64,000 nucleotides of DNA. Source: Ceratotherium simum simum (taxonomy: Eukaryota; Chordata; Mammalia; Perissodactyla; Rhinocerotidae). How positions within the stretch are numbered: position 1 is the stretch's first letter; every line of letters begins with the position of its first letter. Positions 49,561 through 61,929 of the stretch are shown in pieces. Under the pieces are notes generated by a model, which saw only the letters and a list, made by a program, of their open reading frames with translations, did no database searches and had not been told where the DNA came from. The stretch is taken from contig NW_004454178.1 in the NCBI RefSeq assembly GCF_000283155.1, positions 5,511,927 to 5,575,926 of the forward strand. The letters run 5' to 3'. The position numbers and the translations under genes were made by a program.

Positions 49561-50033
49561 ATACTGCCATTTTATCTCTTGTTTTCCAGTTGTTCTATAT
49601 TTCCATTGTTTCTTTTCCCTTATATTTCAGACTGCCATTTCAGTTTGGTGGTTTTCTGTGATGGTTTTCTCAGTTTTCTCTTTATTTATGATTTGTGGCT
49701 CTGCTCTGATTTTTCATTTAGTGATTACCATGAGATTTGTATAAAAGATCTCATATATGAGATATTCCATTTTCTGATAGCCTCTTGTTTCCATTAGCCT
49801 AAGCAGGTTGCATCCCTTTCTTCTTCCTCTTCTAAGTAATTGTTGTCACAAATTATTCTTTTTTGTGTTGTGAGTTTGTGACTAAATTGAAGTGTTTACA
49901 GTTACTTTTTATGTTTTCCTTCCTTTTATCTTTTATGTTATACTTGAGTGTTTACTAACCTATTCTGATATATAGCTGCAATTTTCTGATTCTATCTGTC
50001 TATTTATCTCCTTGTTCAAGGTTTTGTAAACCT

Positions 50034-50981
50034 TTACTTTTTAGTTTCGGATGGGAGGGCTCCTTTCAATGTTTCTTGTAAGCCAGGCCTTGTCACGATG
50101 AACTCCCTCAGCTTTTGTTTATCTGGGAAGGCTTTTATTTTTGCATCATATTGGAAGGATAGTTTTACTGGATAGAGTACTCTTGGCTGAAAGTTTTTGT
50201 CTTTCAGTATTTTCCATATATCATTCTTCTCTCTCCCAGCCTGTAAGATTTCTGCTGAGAAATCTGCTGAAAGCCTGATAGGGGTTCTTTTGTAGGTTAT
50301 TTTCTTCTGCCTTGCCTCTTTTAGTATTTTTTCTTTGTCATTGACTTTGCCAGTTTAATATTATATGCCTTGCAGAAAGTATTTTTACATTGATGTAATT
50401 AGGAGCTCTATTGGCTTCACGTACTTGTAAATCCAGTTCTTTCCCCAGGTTTGGGAAGTTCTCAGCTATTATTTCTTTGAACAAGTTCTCTGTTCCTTTC
50501 TCCCTGTCTTCCCCCTCTGGAATACATATAATCCTTATGTTGCTTTTCCTAATTGAGTTGGATATTTCTCTAAGAATTTATTCATTTTTTTTTTTAATAT
50601 TAGTTCTCTCTCCTCCTCCACCTGAAGCATTTCTATATGTCTATCCTCTAAATCACCAATTCTGTCCTCCATAACATCAGCTCTGATTTTTAAGGTTTCT
50701 AGATTATTTTTTATCACATTAATTGTGTTCTTCATCTCCAGAATTTGCTTGATTTTTTTTAGAGCTTCAATCTCTTTGGTGAAGTAGTCCTTCTGCTCAT
50801 TAATTTTATTCCTCAGCTCATAGAACTTTCTTTCTGAGTTTTCTTGTAGCTCGTTGAGTTTCTTTATGACAACTACTTTGATTTCTCTGTCATTTAGATT
50901 GTAAATTTCTGTGACTTCTGGATTGGTTTCTGGAGACTTGTCATTTTCCTTCTGCTCTGAAGTGTCACCATAGTTCTTCAT
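50034..50981 (-). pseudogene. L1 ORF1 remnant
   Basis: The likely initiator ATG is at 50981 (MKNYGDTSEQKEND). A coiled-coil region rich in Glu, Lys and Asn continues to about 50,560, where frames break. The RNA-binding C-terminal half is recognisable to a stop near 50,036. Full-length L1 ORF1 proteins are of similar size (about 310-340 residues). Upstream codons in the same frame belong to the 5' UTR. Confidence 0.8.
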
Positions 50982-51799
50982 AGTGTTTGATGAATTGATC
51001 CTTTGCTGGCACATTTCTGGTAGTATCAGGTCGCAGATTCCCCCTGTCACTGCTGGGGAGCAGGAGCTGTGTTTTCTGATCCCAGCCTCTCTGCTGGAAG
51101 TTGTGCCAATCAGTCTGCTTTGCATTTGCATGACCTGACCACAGCTGGCTGGTGGCTCATGCATGCAAGCACAGGTGAGGGCCTCTGTGCTCCACCAGCA
51201 GGTTGCTCTCATGCAGGTGGGACTTCTGTGCTTGGCAGGGGACTGGCCAAGCTGCTGCACTAGGCAGGATGGGAGGGGAGCTTTCTTTGGTGCATGGGCT
51301 GGCTCTTTGCTCCTGGGCAGCTCAGCTGAGCCACTATGCTTGGTGGGCAGGGATCCCTCATAGTGACTGAGCTGCTGCCACTTGGCAGGGAGCATTCCCA
51401 CATGCGGGGCTGCTGAAGCACAGTCAGCACTCCTGCAAGCAGGGCCACCATTCCAACAGCATTTGCACATGAGCCAGGCTGTCTCTGCCTACTCTTACAG
51501 TCATGCTGGCCACTGTGTGAGGATCTGTGACCTGGATTGCTGCTGTGAGGGATGGGGAGGGGTCCGTTCACCCAGTTCCATCAATTCCCAGGGATCCAGT
51601 CCTCCCACCTTCAGGTGTATGGCTGCGTGGATCTCTCAGGTGTCCTGTTCTGCTGTGAAGCAAATCCTCTGTTGGTTAGTGAATGTCCATTTAGTTGTGA
51701 CTTACAGGGGAGAGACAAATGGAACAACTCCCTCTGCCATGGTGCTGACATCACTCCTCATCATTTCACATTTTACCTTGGAGCTATATCTCTGGTGAG

Positions 51800-52590
51800 A
51801 TTTTCTTTAAAATAACCTATTAAGATCAATTGTAAGATATCCAAAGAATATAATTTGCACATGTGATAGCCTCCTAAGATTCAAATTCAGCCTAAAATTT
51901 ATGCCTAATACTCACTTTTATTATGTGTCTATATTAGAACTAGAGGTGACCCAAAGATCAAATACTAATTACCATACCATTAGTATGTACCAGCAGGGTA
52001 GGTACCAATATTTCTTATTCCTCACTGTATGAATGGTCTTGCCTGAATCATGATGAGCAGAGCTGTTCAGTCATATCCCCTTTTTCAATTACTCAAGTGA
52101 AGAAGAGTCTGAATATTTATTCTGGTGTTGGTATTCTCTGATACTGAGCATTAACAAAAAGAATACACTGAATAGGAAGAGATTTGATTTCAAATCCAGA
52201 ATGAAAGGGAAGAAAGTGAGAGATTTGTTTCCACACACTGCAGAATAATAATACAACAGGAATGGAGATTTTGCATATTGTACAGGCTTGATTTGTTAAC
52301 ACTTGATTTTTGTGTAGAAAACAATTTTCTTTTGGTCAGAAAAGTATTTAGAAAGATCTCTAAAATCTACCTGTTTACCAGGTGATAAATAAAGCAACTC
52401 AAAAACATGATGCCTAATTTCCAGGACATTCAAGAAAAGAGGATAGATAAAAAGAAAGACAAGCACCTTAGGGATTGCCTTCATTCAGGAGACAGGAGAA
52501 GAAAGATGATCCAGGAGATTAAAAGAAAAAAATTAAGGCATAGAGTTAATATTTAAGCTTTGATGAATAAATGAAAAGCAATAAGATATA
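51800..52590. other. Unique intergenic stretch
   Basis: AT-rich; no gene or repeat recognised. Confidence 0.5.
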
Positions 52591-52599
52591 TCAAGGTAT

Positions 52600-53095
52600 G
52601 AGGAAGCCATTTGGTTTAAAACTAATTCAGCCTGACCTTATTTTTCCAAAAAGGCTGATGTGGCCTGTTGAGTACACATTGTATGTCTGCTTTAAACATT
52701 GACAGTGTCCCAAAGCCAAGAATGATGCCCTTAAGGATGAGGATGTATGCCTCCTCCCATTTCAGCATTTCTTTAAAGATAAGCATTTCTTCCCAGAAAC
52801 TAAAGATTAATTACTGACATATTGTGCTCATCTTGTGAACACTGACCTGTGTGCTAGCAAAACATCTTGTAACTATAGTAAAAGAGATATTCCTATCATA
52901 TGTGACGTATATTCCTTGTTCCAAGATGATACATAGCTATGCTGTGCACCTCACTTCTTTGAAGTGCTTCCCTCCTTGGGGAAGGTTCTCCTCCGGGCTG
53001 TAGGCCTCAAACTGGCTCATACAATAAACTCATCCCAATTTTGACTTATAGGTTGATTATGGATTACTTGCACCAACAGCTTGAAAAACCTTATT
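52600..53095 (+). repeat. LTR-like repeat, tentative
   Basis: CTCCTCCGGGCTGTAGGCCTC, then ACTGGCTCATACAATAAACTC with an AATAAA signal, and an upstream TTAAACATTGACAGTGTCCC give the look of an LTR with its polyadenylation region. Family and borders are not settled; no viral genes are near. Confidence 0.35.
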
Positions 53096-53099
53096 TTGA

Positions 53100-56000
53100 A
53101 GAAGAGTTTGGTATTCTAAGTGAGTACGATATGTGCAGGGAGGGAGAAACTGAAAAACATTATTGCTCACATTCTTCTTTTTGAAGACTCTCCTCTAGTG
53201 CTAAGAGAGGTCAAGGGTTGAGGACTGGAAAAAGGCCACAGATTTTGGATATTCTACCCCCAAAAAGATGATAGCATTGCAGAATAAGCGTTATTATCTC
53301 TGTCCCAAAGGTGCCTTCTCTTTCATGTTTTTCATAATATTGAAATATGAAATGGCTCTGGCTCATTCCTTTTCCTGTTTTTGCCCAGAAGGTCCTCATG
53401 ATCTGACACCATTTCGTACTAAAGAAAGTCCGCTTAAGGGGGATCCTCTTAACCCTGGGGCCAAAAGTTCATAATAAATACTGAAGGAGAATGAAAAAAA
53501 GAGAAGGGAGGAGAAGAGGAAGAGGAAGAACGGGAAGATGAAAGAGATTTGATGAATCTTTAGCTTAAAAAATGAAATAAAAATTGTGAAAATAAATGAT
53601 TATACTTAAAAATATTTAGCTTGTAACTGCAATTATGTGTTCATTTTCAGAATGAACAAAGAATGAGCCAAAAATTCATTGGTTTTGGGTGTAACATGAC
53701 AAAGAAATGTTTTTGACACTAAGTTGTGACATCCTCAATCCACATTTTCCCAAGGGCTTCTCTGAATCCTTTGATATTCAAATAATTCTCATTTGAAGCT
53801 TCTACCTTGTCATCATGTTTGTTGCTTTTCTCTTCTCCAGTGGTTGAATGGGTTAATTCTTGTTTGCCTGCAATTCTAGCAGTTCTCCATTATCACTTTC
53901 AGAGACTTCAAGAAAGTTTGCACCTTGTGCAATATTTGCATTTTCACTTTGACTTTGATTGCATTGTATTTTACATCATATTGTCCAGATACTGATGTTT
54001 TAAGCAATGGAGAGTATAGAGGCTAGTGTGAGGCATTGAGAATTCTGTGTCATTTCCGTGGTGACTAATTTTATACACGGCCAGTTTTGTGTTATGTATT
54101 TGTAAGTATTTTGTATTTTGCTTTTCTATACAATTTTATTTGAATTCAGGAATTTGATTATGAAAACTCAGAAAAAAGACCTCTCTGATCTCTGAATAAT
54201 CAAGAGTGGTTTGTTTTTTCAAACATCTTATAAATGACTAAATTTTTATACAAAGGAAATATAATTGAGAAGTGTATTCCTAGTGCACACTTGGAAATCT
54301 TTTTATGCTATTCTTAAGTCCTAATAATATATTTCAGGAATATAAACCTAGTCATTAGAAAGTCAATTGTTTATCTCAAAATTTAACTATAAAAAATAAA
54401 GCAGAAAAAGCTATTGCTTGCCCATTGTCTAAGTATGGCTGCTAAGCAGTTAACAAACGAAAGATTCTCTATTTTAATGGCTTTTCTCTATAGTAGTTTA
54501 AGTTGGTTAAAATTATTAGTCAGTTTGTTAGGTTTGACATTAACTTTGTTAAGTTGTTGGTACACATAGGAAAAAAATAACTATAAATTATGACAATTTG
54601 AAATGCAATTATATCCTTATGATATAATGCATATTTACAGTCAGAAAAATATAACATTGGTATGAGACTTGTTGCTAGGAAATAAAGCTAACTCTACCAA
54701 TTAGCATTTCTGGAAATTTTCTATTAAAGGGTTGTATTGATTCATTTTGAAAGTTTCTCTGGATTAATTTGAATGTTCAAATCATGTTTATGCAATTAAT
54801 TAAGATTGTAAAATATTGTAAAAATTAAGATTATAAAAATATAAACCAAACTTAAGTCTATCTTTTGCTTTTCAAAAAATAATTAAAATGGACAATCTGG
54901 CAAAATCCCATTTATAATTTTAAATCTCCACATTCTATTTTTACAACTGACATAGGAAAAATCACTATACTGCATCATAAAATGCATTTGTTTGGCTTTG
55001 CAAAAAAAGATTTGCTTTTGGAAGAAGCGTCTTCATTGCCAAATTGCTTTGCATTTGGCTGCATTAGAAACCAAGCCATTGCTGGCCAACAGGTAATCAG
55101 TAAATGAAAAGATACAGATAGAGATGCACCTGCTTTCTGCCATCTTTAATGCTTTTCTATTCTAGTAATTTGGTCCATATTATGCTCTTTTTGAAACATG
55201 CATTTTGTGTGTGTGTCATTTCTTTATTTAGAAAGAAATATTCTGTGGACCTTCTCATTGCTTTCAACAATGGGGACCACTTCTGACAATAGACTTATTG
55301 ATTCCACATTTCCCATATTTTTGGCCACAAACCTGCTCTAGCAATATTAGAAGGACAGTGGCCATTAGAGTTTTTAGATCTTGGTCCCCAGCAGGGGCAA
55401 AAAATTCTATGTCTCATGCACATGTCCCTCTCAATTTCCAGCTAATGGTTAACAAAAAAGTGTTAAGTATATAAAGATAGGTCAGGGAAATAATACAAAC
55501 AACATCTTACAAACAATCATCTTAAGATGATTCTCAATGATTGTGAGTCTTGCTTTGAATTAAATTCCTCAGTAAACTCAATTACACAGTAATTTTAGTT
55601 GATGCATATCACAATTTAGTAAGTTCCTAGAAACTTAGCAGTACGTAAAAATTACAAAATGATTTAAAACTTCCCAAGGAGTTTTAAAAAATTATATATT
55701 ACCATAAGAAGTGCATAAAAAAAAGATTATGAAAATGCTGGACTGTGATAACTGCCGTGTCTTTTTTCCAAACAGTCTCTATGGAAACTGCAAACATCGT
55801 CTGTCATTTTATTCTATTTCTCTGAAGTTTGGAATTCATGACAATATAAATGACACACATCAAATTATGATAGAAGAACCCTGAATTGTGTGCCTGGATG
55901 CCGGGATTTTAAAGTAGACTCCCACTCACTACAGAAGTCACAATATTCATAAATTTAAGTTTTTATTACATCCCCTCATCTGCTTTTCTCCAACTTAATT

Positions 56001-56940
56001 GGTCTGCTTGTCAGACAAATTGCAGTTTGGTCTTTCCTACATGATTCTCTCACTTTTACTTGCTTCTGCATTTATTCCTACACCCAAAGTATTTTTTCCT
56101 TCCTTTCTTCTAAAGAGAAGACCCTTTCCTCATGCAAGAAATCATTAAAGATATAACAACTCATGGACAATTTTCTCAATTCAACCCCCTTTCCTCTTTA
56201 CCCTAAGCACTTAGCTAGCCTTTTAGCCTTGTATACAGCTGTAACTGATAATGAAAAAGATTTAATGAATTTGAGTATTCTCCCCTGAATTGATTATCTC
56301 TTCAATTGTAGCTATTTAATGACCCTCAGTATTTCATAGGCTCATAGAATCATGGAATGCGTTTACTAAAGAAATTATGCAACTAAATTCACACCTCTGA
56401 GAAACTGCTTACCGTGCCTGGACCCCCATTTTGAGAGAAGCTTCTGTAGGAAGTGCTTTATGAATAACTGGACCTGCTGATGCTTATTCCGTGACTGTTA
56501 GACCGGGCTAGGCAGCCTGGCATGAGAGCTCTGTGCAAAGGAGATAACATATTCTACTGCTGCTGGGCTGACCACTTGGATCCTTACCGTGGGCGAAGTC
56601 AGAACTCAGGCTGGGAGGGGCTAAATTGCCGTGAAGGTGGACAAATAGACCAGAGAGACACTGCGTGCTGAAAAACGTGATGGCGTGACAAAATAAAGGG
56701 ATCCATGCCTGGATCACTGGGATGGCCACCCAATAGCTGAGCGCCATCATGCAGTTTCATGCTTGTGTCTACATTGCGCTTACATTTTATATGTCGAGTA
56801 AAGGCCAACTAAAGTCAATACCAGTTTCTCAGTAAGGGAATTTGAGAGAAGTGTTGGAAATACTGAGTGATCACACAACATGCTGGGCTCAAAAATCCCT
56901 TCGCCACAACAGTCAGTACGACCACACTTGCACTACAAGG
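53100..56940. other. Unique intergenic stretch
   Basis: Mostly AT-rich unique DNA. It includes a polypurine tract at about 53485-53550 and two less AT-rich, motif-like stretches at about 54985-55110 and 55735-55870. No coding gene is supported. Confidence 0.5.
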
Positions 56941-56944
56941 AGAT

Positions 56945-57451
56945 TGTGGTAGGCTAAATAGTAGCCCCCAAAGAGATGCAGGTCCTAATCCTTGGAACCT
57001 GTGAAAGTTATATTACATAAAAAAAGAGATTTTACAAATGTGATTTAGGTGTAGATTTTGAGATTGGGAGATTATGTGGATTATCTGGGTGGGCCCTAAA
57101 CGCAATCACACGTATCCTTTTAAGAGAGAGTCAGAGGGAGAGTTGACTATAGAGACAGAAGAGGAGAAGGTGGTGAGCAAAGAGAGATTTGAAGATGCTA
57201 CATTGCAGACATCAAAGATGGAAGAAGGGGCTATGAGCCAAGGAATGCAGCTCTAGAAGCTGGAAAAGGCAAGCAAACAGATTTTCCCCTGGAACCTCCT
57301 GAGGGAGCTTGGCCCTGCCAACACCTTAGTTTCAGCCCAGTGAAACCATTTTTGGACTTTTGACTCCAAGAACCGTAAGAGAATAAATATGTGTTGTTTT
57401 ATGCCACCAATTTTGTGGTAATTTGTGCACCAGCCATAGGAAACTAATATG
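56945..57451 (+). repeat. MLT1-type MaLR solo LTR with 5-bp target duplication
   Basis: It begins TGTGGTAGGCTAAATAGTAG and contains GGATTATCTGGGTGGGCCC, GGGGCTATGAGCCAAGGAATG, GAAGCTGGAAAAGGCAAGC and ATAAATATGTGTTGTTTTATG, ending CCATAGGAAACTAATATG. GAGAT occurs at 56940-56944 and 57452-57456. It is an older MLT1 subfamily than the two in BARD1 introns. Confidence 0.85.
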
Positions 57452-57665
57452 GAGATGTATGTGCACATTCCATCTCTGTGTGTACTAAATAGAGTAGGAG
57501 ATACTCATTAAAGAATGTTTTCTTTTCCACACAATAACTGGATTTAGGTACTTATTTAATGTAATTTTCAATAATTTGACACTCAAGGGTTGCTCCTGGC
57601 AAAATTTTCATTAAGTATGAGGTCTGATTGTTTTCAACTACCAAGTAAATTCTTAAAATTATTAA

Positions 57666-57695
57666 TACTAATGTATTAGTACTAATACATTAGTA
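57666..57695. repeat. Perfect 30-bp palindrome
   Basis: Left arm TACTAATGTATTAGT and right arm ACTAATACATTAGTA are exact reverse complements with no spacer (centre 57680/57681). Related TATTAATACATTAAT follows at about 57710. Confidence 0.95.
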
Positions 57696-58316
57696 CTAGT
57701 GCATTAGCAGTATTAATACATTAATGTGAATTGCCTTTCTCTGTATTAGTATTATTGAGATGAAAAAAAATACATATGCAAATATAAAACCTGACTGAGT
57801 CTACATCTTTCAAATCTTTCTATCTAGTTTTACCAAAATAGTAGCACAAATCAAATTAGGTTAATGTTTTTAATTTAAATTGCATTAGTTTTGTACTTTG
57901 ATTTATATTTAACTTGAAAATTTGTTGATTTTATTTGTGTATCTATTTTAGTTTATAAGAGCCATTAGCCTAAGGAGTTGAGGCTTAGTCTTATTTTCAT
58001 ATATATTTAAATCAACATCAGACTCTGAAAGTTTTTTTCTTTTAAAAGCTACTATTTTTAATGCTGCTAGATTGAGAAACGTTATTCAAAGTCTTTGTGA
58101 GGCTTAGCTAGGCAATAGGTTCTATTACTCCATACTGTTAAAAGATAACAGGCATATTAAAATTTTTAAGAGTTCATTTGAGTAAAAATCTATTCCAATT
58201 GGGCAGCAACAAACCAGAAGTGGTTAGGAGCACTCCGCTGACAGGAGCCAAGGCAAAGACTGATACAGAACATAATGAAAGAGCTGAAGAAAAGAAAAGA
58301 AGTTATTTGATTGGCT

Positions 58317-58382
58317 ACATTTAAAGCCTAGTTGGCTGTTTCTAATTTTACATTTAAAACCTAGTTGGCTGTTTCTAATTTT
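58317..58382. repeat. 33-bp tandem duplication
   Basis: The unit ACATTTAAAGCCTAGTTGG... occurs at 58317-58349 and 58350-58382 with one mismatch. The right copy abuts the ERE. Confidence 0.93.
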
Positions 58383-58627
58383 TTTTTTTTTGTGAGGAAG
58401 ATCAGCTCTGAGCTAACATCCATCGCCAATCCTCCTCCTTTTTTTTTTTTTCCCCAAAGCCCCAGCAGATAGTTGTATGTCATAGCTGCACATCCTTCTA
58501 GTTGCTGTATGTGGGACGCGGCCTCAGCGTGGCCGGAGAAGCGGTGCATCGGTGTGCGCCCGGGATCCGAACCCGGGCCGCCAGCAGCGGAGCACATGCA
58601 CTTAACCGCTAAGCCACGGGGCCGGCC
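58383..58627 (-). mobile_element. ERE SINE with 17-bp target duplication
   Basis: Long-variant ERE close to consensus, ending gccacggggccggcc. CCTAGTTGGCTGTTTCT stands directly left of its poly(T) and again at 58628-58644. Confidence 0.95.
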
Positions 58628-59099
58628 CCTAGTTGGCTGTTTCTGGTTGGTTGTCCTTAGCGTTCAGATTTTGTAACCTCACGGCATTGACAGGGCTAGC
58701 TTTTGGTTTGCTTTCATAGGCTTACAGCATTAGAGCCTCCTCAGTCTGACGGCCTCCTCATCTAATTAATTTAACAATACTTTCTCAATAAGCTTCTGGT
58801 AATAGAAGGCGTCTCTTGAAGCCTGAGAAACCGTATAGCACTCATACCCATGTACACCTTCTGGTTGAAGGTATTCCCAGATATCTTTGCTCTGGGATGT
58901 AATTTGATACATGTAGTCTTTACAACAAATTCACCAATTGGATGAGGTAAGCATAGTTTTCAGAATAACTCCATACCCACTCCAGTTAGAACTATTGTAG
59001 TCTGAGTACGAAAAGTTTCAGGTAAGATGATATTGGTCCTTAGATGACAGTTTACCTAATATAAATTCAACGAGAATTAACACACAGTTAATAGATGGG

Positions 59100-59420
59100 G
59101 GTGATAGATGTCAGAAAATTAAATGCCTTAAGTCTTACTCATCTCTGAAAACTCACCTGCTTTGTCACTTCTTACAGGAAGGCTTTCTGGGCCCCCGGGG
59201 TCCACTAGTGGCCATAGTGCTGTTCCTTTTTACTCTCAGGGTACCTGTCCTTGCTGTGCTGTTTCCCCATTACACAATGAGGAGAAGTTGGGGAGTAGGT
59301 GTTTGTTTTTATTTAATCTCTTTATCTCTACTGTCTCAAAGGCAGGCCCTCCTTTTCCTCCATACCAGCATGCCTAGTATATAGCAGGCACTCAATTAAT
59401 GTTTGTTGAATGAGTCTAGC
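59100..59420 (+). repeat. L2-like 3' end
   Basis: TATATAGCAGGCACTCAATTAATG and TTTGTTGAATGAGTC close a block with CACCTGCTTTGTCACTTCTTAC. This is a typical L2 tail. Confidence 0.6.
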
Positions 59421-60712
59421 TCTCACAAATGCTATGTTCTGGGAGGAGGAGCACTTTTAATAAGAGAAAATTGCTCAGGGGCTAGTCAGCAAGTGTCAAG
59501 CCTTTTAAACTGTTGCCTAGAAAAATCTGACACTGGCAACAGTAACCTTTAGATGCAATATTTGCATTTATTTGAAGGCTGTGTTTTGCAATGAATAACA
59601 GGCTACTGCTAAAGTCTGCTAACTTATACTCTAATAACGCAGATGTAATAAAAATGTAAAATGGATTGAGAAATTATCAAAAACCATAAACTCCCAGCTT
59701 ATTACTCTATGGCAAAGAACGTATTTTCTAGTTAATCTTCTATTTCTCAATGATCTATGGCCACTTAATCATCCCTAGTCTCCAGCTAAATCAATTACAG
59801 CATTAGTTCTTAGAGCTTGCAAACAGGAATATCCTTCATCTGTCCAAATCCTCATGTTTCCTTGTGGATCCAGGTTTCATTCCATCGCCAGGTGAAAGCT
59901 TATTGTAAAAATGACACATTCTTTGAATGATTTGCCCTATTTGAAAAAAATGGAAAAATGGGCTTTGAAATCAACAGCAGTACAATCAAACTTAATCCAC
60001 ATCTACTAAGGGTTTAGCTATGCTTCCCACTTTGCTAAATGCTGTGGGGCTTATAAAGACCCTAAACTATACGGAACAGTCATGTGAAATGTTTAATAAC
60101 ATTAGAAAGCAGAGTATGATTAAATGTCAAAATGAGATATACAGTCAGGAAGTGTTTCTGAGTTCTGCTGAAAGAGAAAGACGTTAGCAGGGGTCTAAGG
60201 ACATCAGCCCAAGCCAGGTTCAAGACGCAGATTTCTACTATGAGCAAGAGACTTGGGTAGGGACAGCTGTGGAGAACTCTGAGCAAGGTAGCTAAGCATA
60301 ATCAGGAGGACAGGGAGAGGAATCACCAACAAAGAGAAAAGAGGTCTGAGGACATTGGAGACAAACTGTCTCCAGCTCACAGTTACTCTTACTTTTTTAT
60401 TTGGTACAGAATTACACGTATAAATTGCAACTTACTGTTGTTATTTCTTTCTTTATTTCTCAAAGAATTTTAGGTAGCTTGCAAAAAAATGCTGGCAATA
60501 AAATAAAAAACTAAAATCAAAACATAAATAAAGAATCTATCATTTCAAAAGATAGAAGGAATTTTAGAAGGTCAAGACCAAGGAGAAAAACCGAACAGAA
60601 GAGTAGACAGTATAAGATTTTAGGTTATTATTATATTTGAGCCACAGATCTGGGTCTGGCAGTTAAAGAAGAGACATCTTTATAATATTTTCATTTTTGC
60701 ATTTGCTTAAGT
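59421..60712. other. Unique intergenic stretch
   Basis: No gene or clear repeat seen. Confidence 0.5.
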
Positions 60713-60891
60713 CAGGGATTGTTAAACTGGGTCCATGGAACACTTAGTTCATGAACAACGTTCAGGGGGCCTATGAACATCCTGAAATTTTATGCAAAAT
60801 ATCATTTATACAAATATTTTTCTGAGGAAATTTTCCATAATTTCATCAGATTTTTAAAGGGGTTTGTGACCCCAAATGTTCAGAACCACTG
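60713..60891 (+). mobile_element. hAT-type (MER5/Charlie-like) remnant
   Basis: The right end TTCAGAACCACTG and left end CAGGGATTGTTAAACTGGG are eroded forms of the CAGTGGTTCTTAACC terminal repeat. GGGGTTTGTGACCCC lies inside. It is non-coding and immobile. Confidence 0.6.
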
Positions 60892-61569
60892 AAAAAATGA
60901 TGTTAATTTTATATAGCACTATCACCTAATTATATCATTTGAGGCCCAGAAAGATTAAGTCCAAGGTCAAAATTAAGAGTCCAAGAGCCAAATTTGGCCT
61001 GTTGATATGTTTTGTTTGGCTCACACAGCATTTTCTGAAAAATGGAATTTGCCAACATTTAAAAGTCTTGAAAAATCTGGCCATATGGGACTCCTATTTC
61101 AGCATGGTGGGAACTATCCAGAAGGCTGAGAAAGGGCTCCCCTTGGAACCAACCAAGTGTCCTCTAGTTTATCCCATGCTCACCACTCCTAAGAGTTCTA
61201 GGCCCATTTGTTTATCTGTTTCCTTCCTAGCTACTGTAGATGTTTGTGTTTGAGAGTCCCAAATTAAATAATTTCTATGGAAGGTGATAACTGGATCTAG
61301 TTTGGGCTCCAATTCAGAATGGAGCCTACTATCTCAGCAGTTCTCAAACTATATGCCTGCTTGAACCCTACTGTTATATGTTCACTTTTGCTTTTTGCTA
61401 CCATTTGCCTAACAAGCAAGTGTCAATAGACACATTTATAAATAGTTCATGATGCTTAGCTAGTGGCTTTTCTCATAAGCACATGTACTCATAATTATTT
61501 TATATTTTATACATATTTGCATTCATTCAGCAAATATTTCTTGAGCATATACTATCTATCAGGCACATT

Positions 61570-61660
61570 TCAAGTTCTATAATATATATATATTTCTGCC
61601 AGTAAAGTATTTCCTAACTTGCATGATGAAAATAAATATATATATAATATATTATAACAT
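61570..61660. repeat. AT-rich (TA)n tracts
   Basis: Two short TA runs (near 61582 and 61636) stand either side of TTCTGCCAGTAAAG. Confidence 0.7.
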
Positions 61661-61929
61661 TTATAATGTTCTATAAAAAGACCTGTGAATCCATGTATTC
61701 TGACCTAAACACAATCACTGCCTTTCCCAAGCTACAGTCCATTAAATTATTTGTGCCTACTTGTTAGACTTCTGTGCGTAAAAAAGATAACTCTAAAAGA
61801 ACTACGTTTCTTTCCTCCTTAATTGTAGTTCAGCTAACGTTGATTGATATATTTTTTTCTCCAACCTGGTAGATATATTGTTCTGATATGTTACTTTCTC
61901 CTACCTGGGTTTCACATTCTTAATAGAAC

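Larger units (their letters stand above)
45490..51759 (-). mobile_element. Nearly full-length LINE-1, inactivated
   Basis: A 6.3-kb element reads on the minus strand. The 5' UTR (about 51759-50985) begins near GAGGAGTGATGTCAGCACC and is GC-rich. ORF1 and ORF2 follow, then a 3' UTR with the hallmark CTGAAATTACACAATGG and CAATAAAATAATTG. Frameshifts and stops break both ORFs, so the copy cannot move. No target duplication was identified with certainty. Confidence 0.92.

Noticed and set aside
50985..51470. Cys-, Pro- and His-rich reading frame ahead of L1 ORF1, and opposite-strand frames there
   Set aside because: This is the L1 5' UTR read through in the ORF1 frame. The L1-like protein begins at the ATG at 50981.
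38045..53095. Intact endogenous retrovirus
   Set aside because: LTR-like blocks at 38 kb and 52.6 kb are of different sequence, and what lies between is an L1, MIR, L2 and unique DNA. No gag, pol or env of viral type was seen.
55388..55399. CTCF-like CCAGCAGGGGCA
   Set aside because: One G short of the core motif and no second supporting site, too weak to list.
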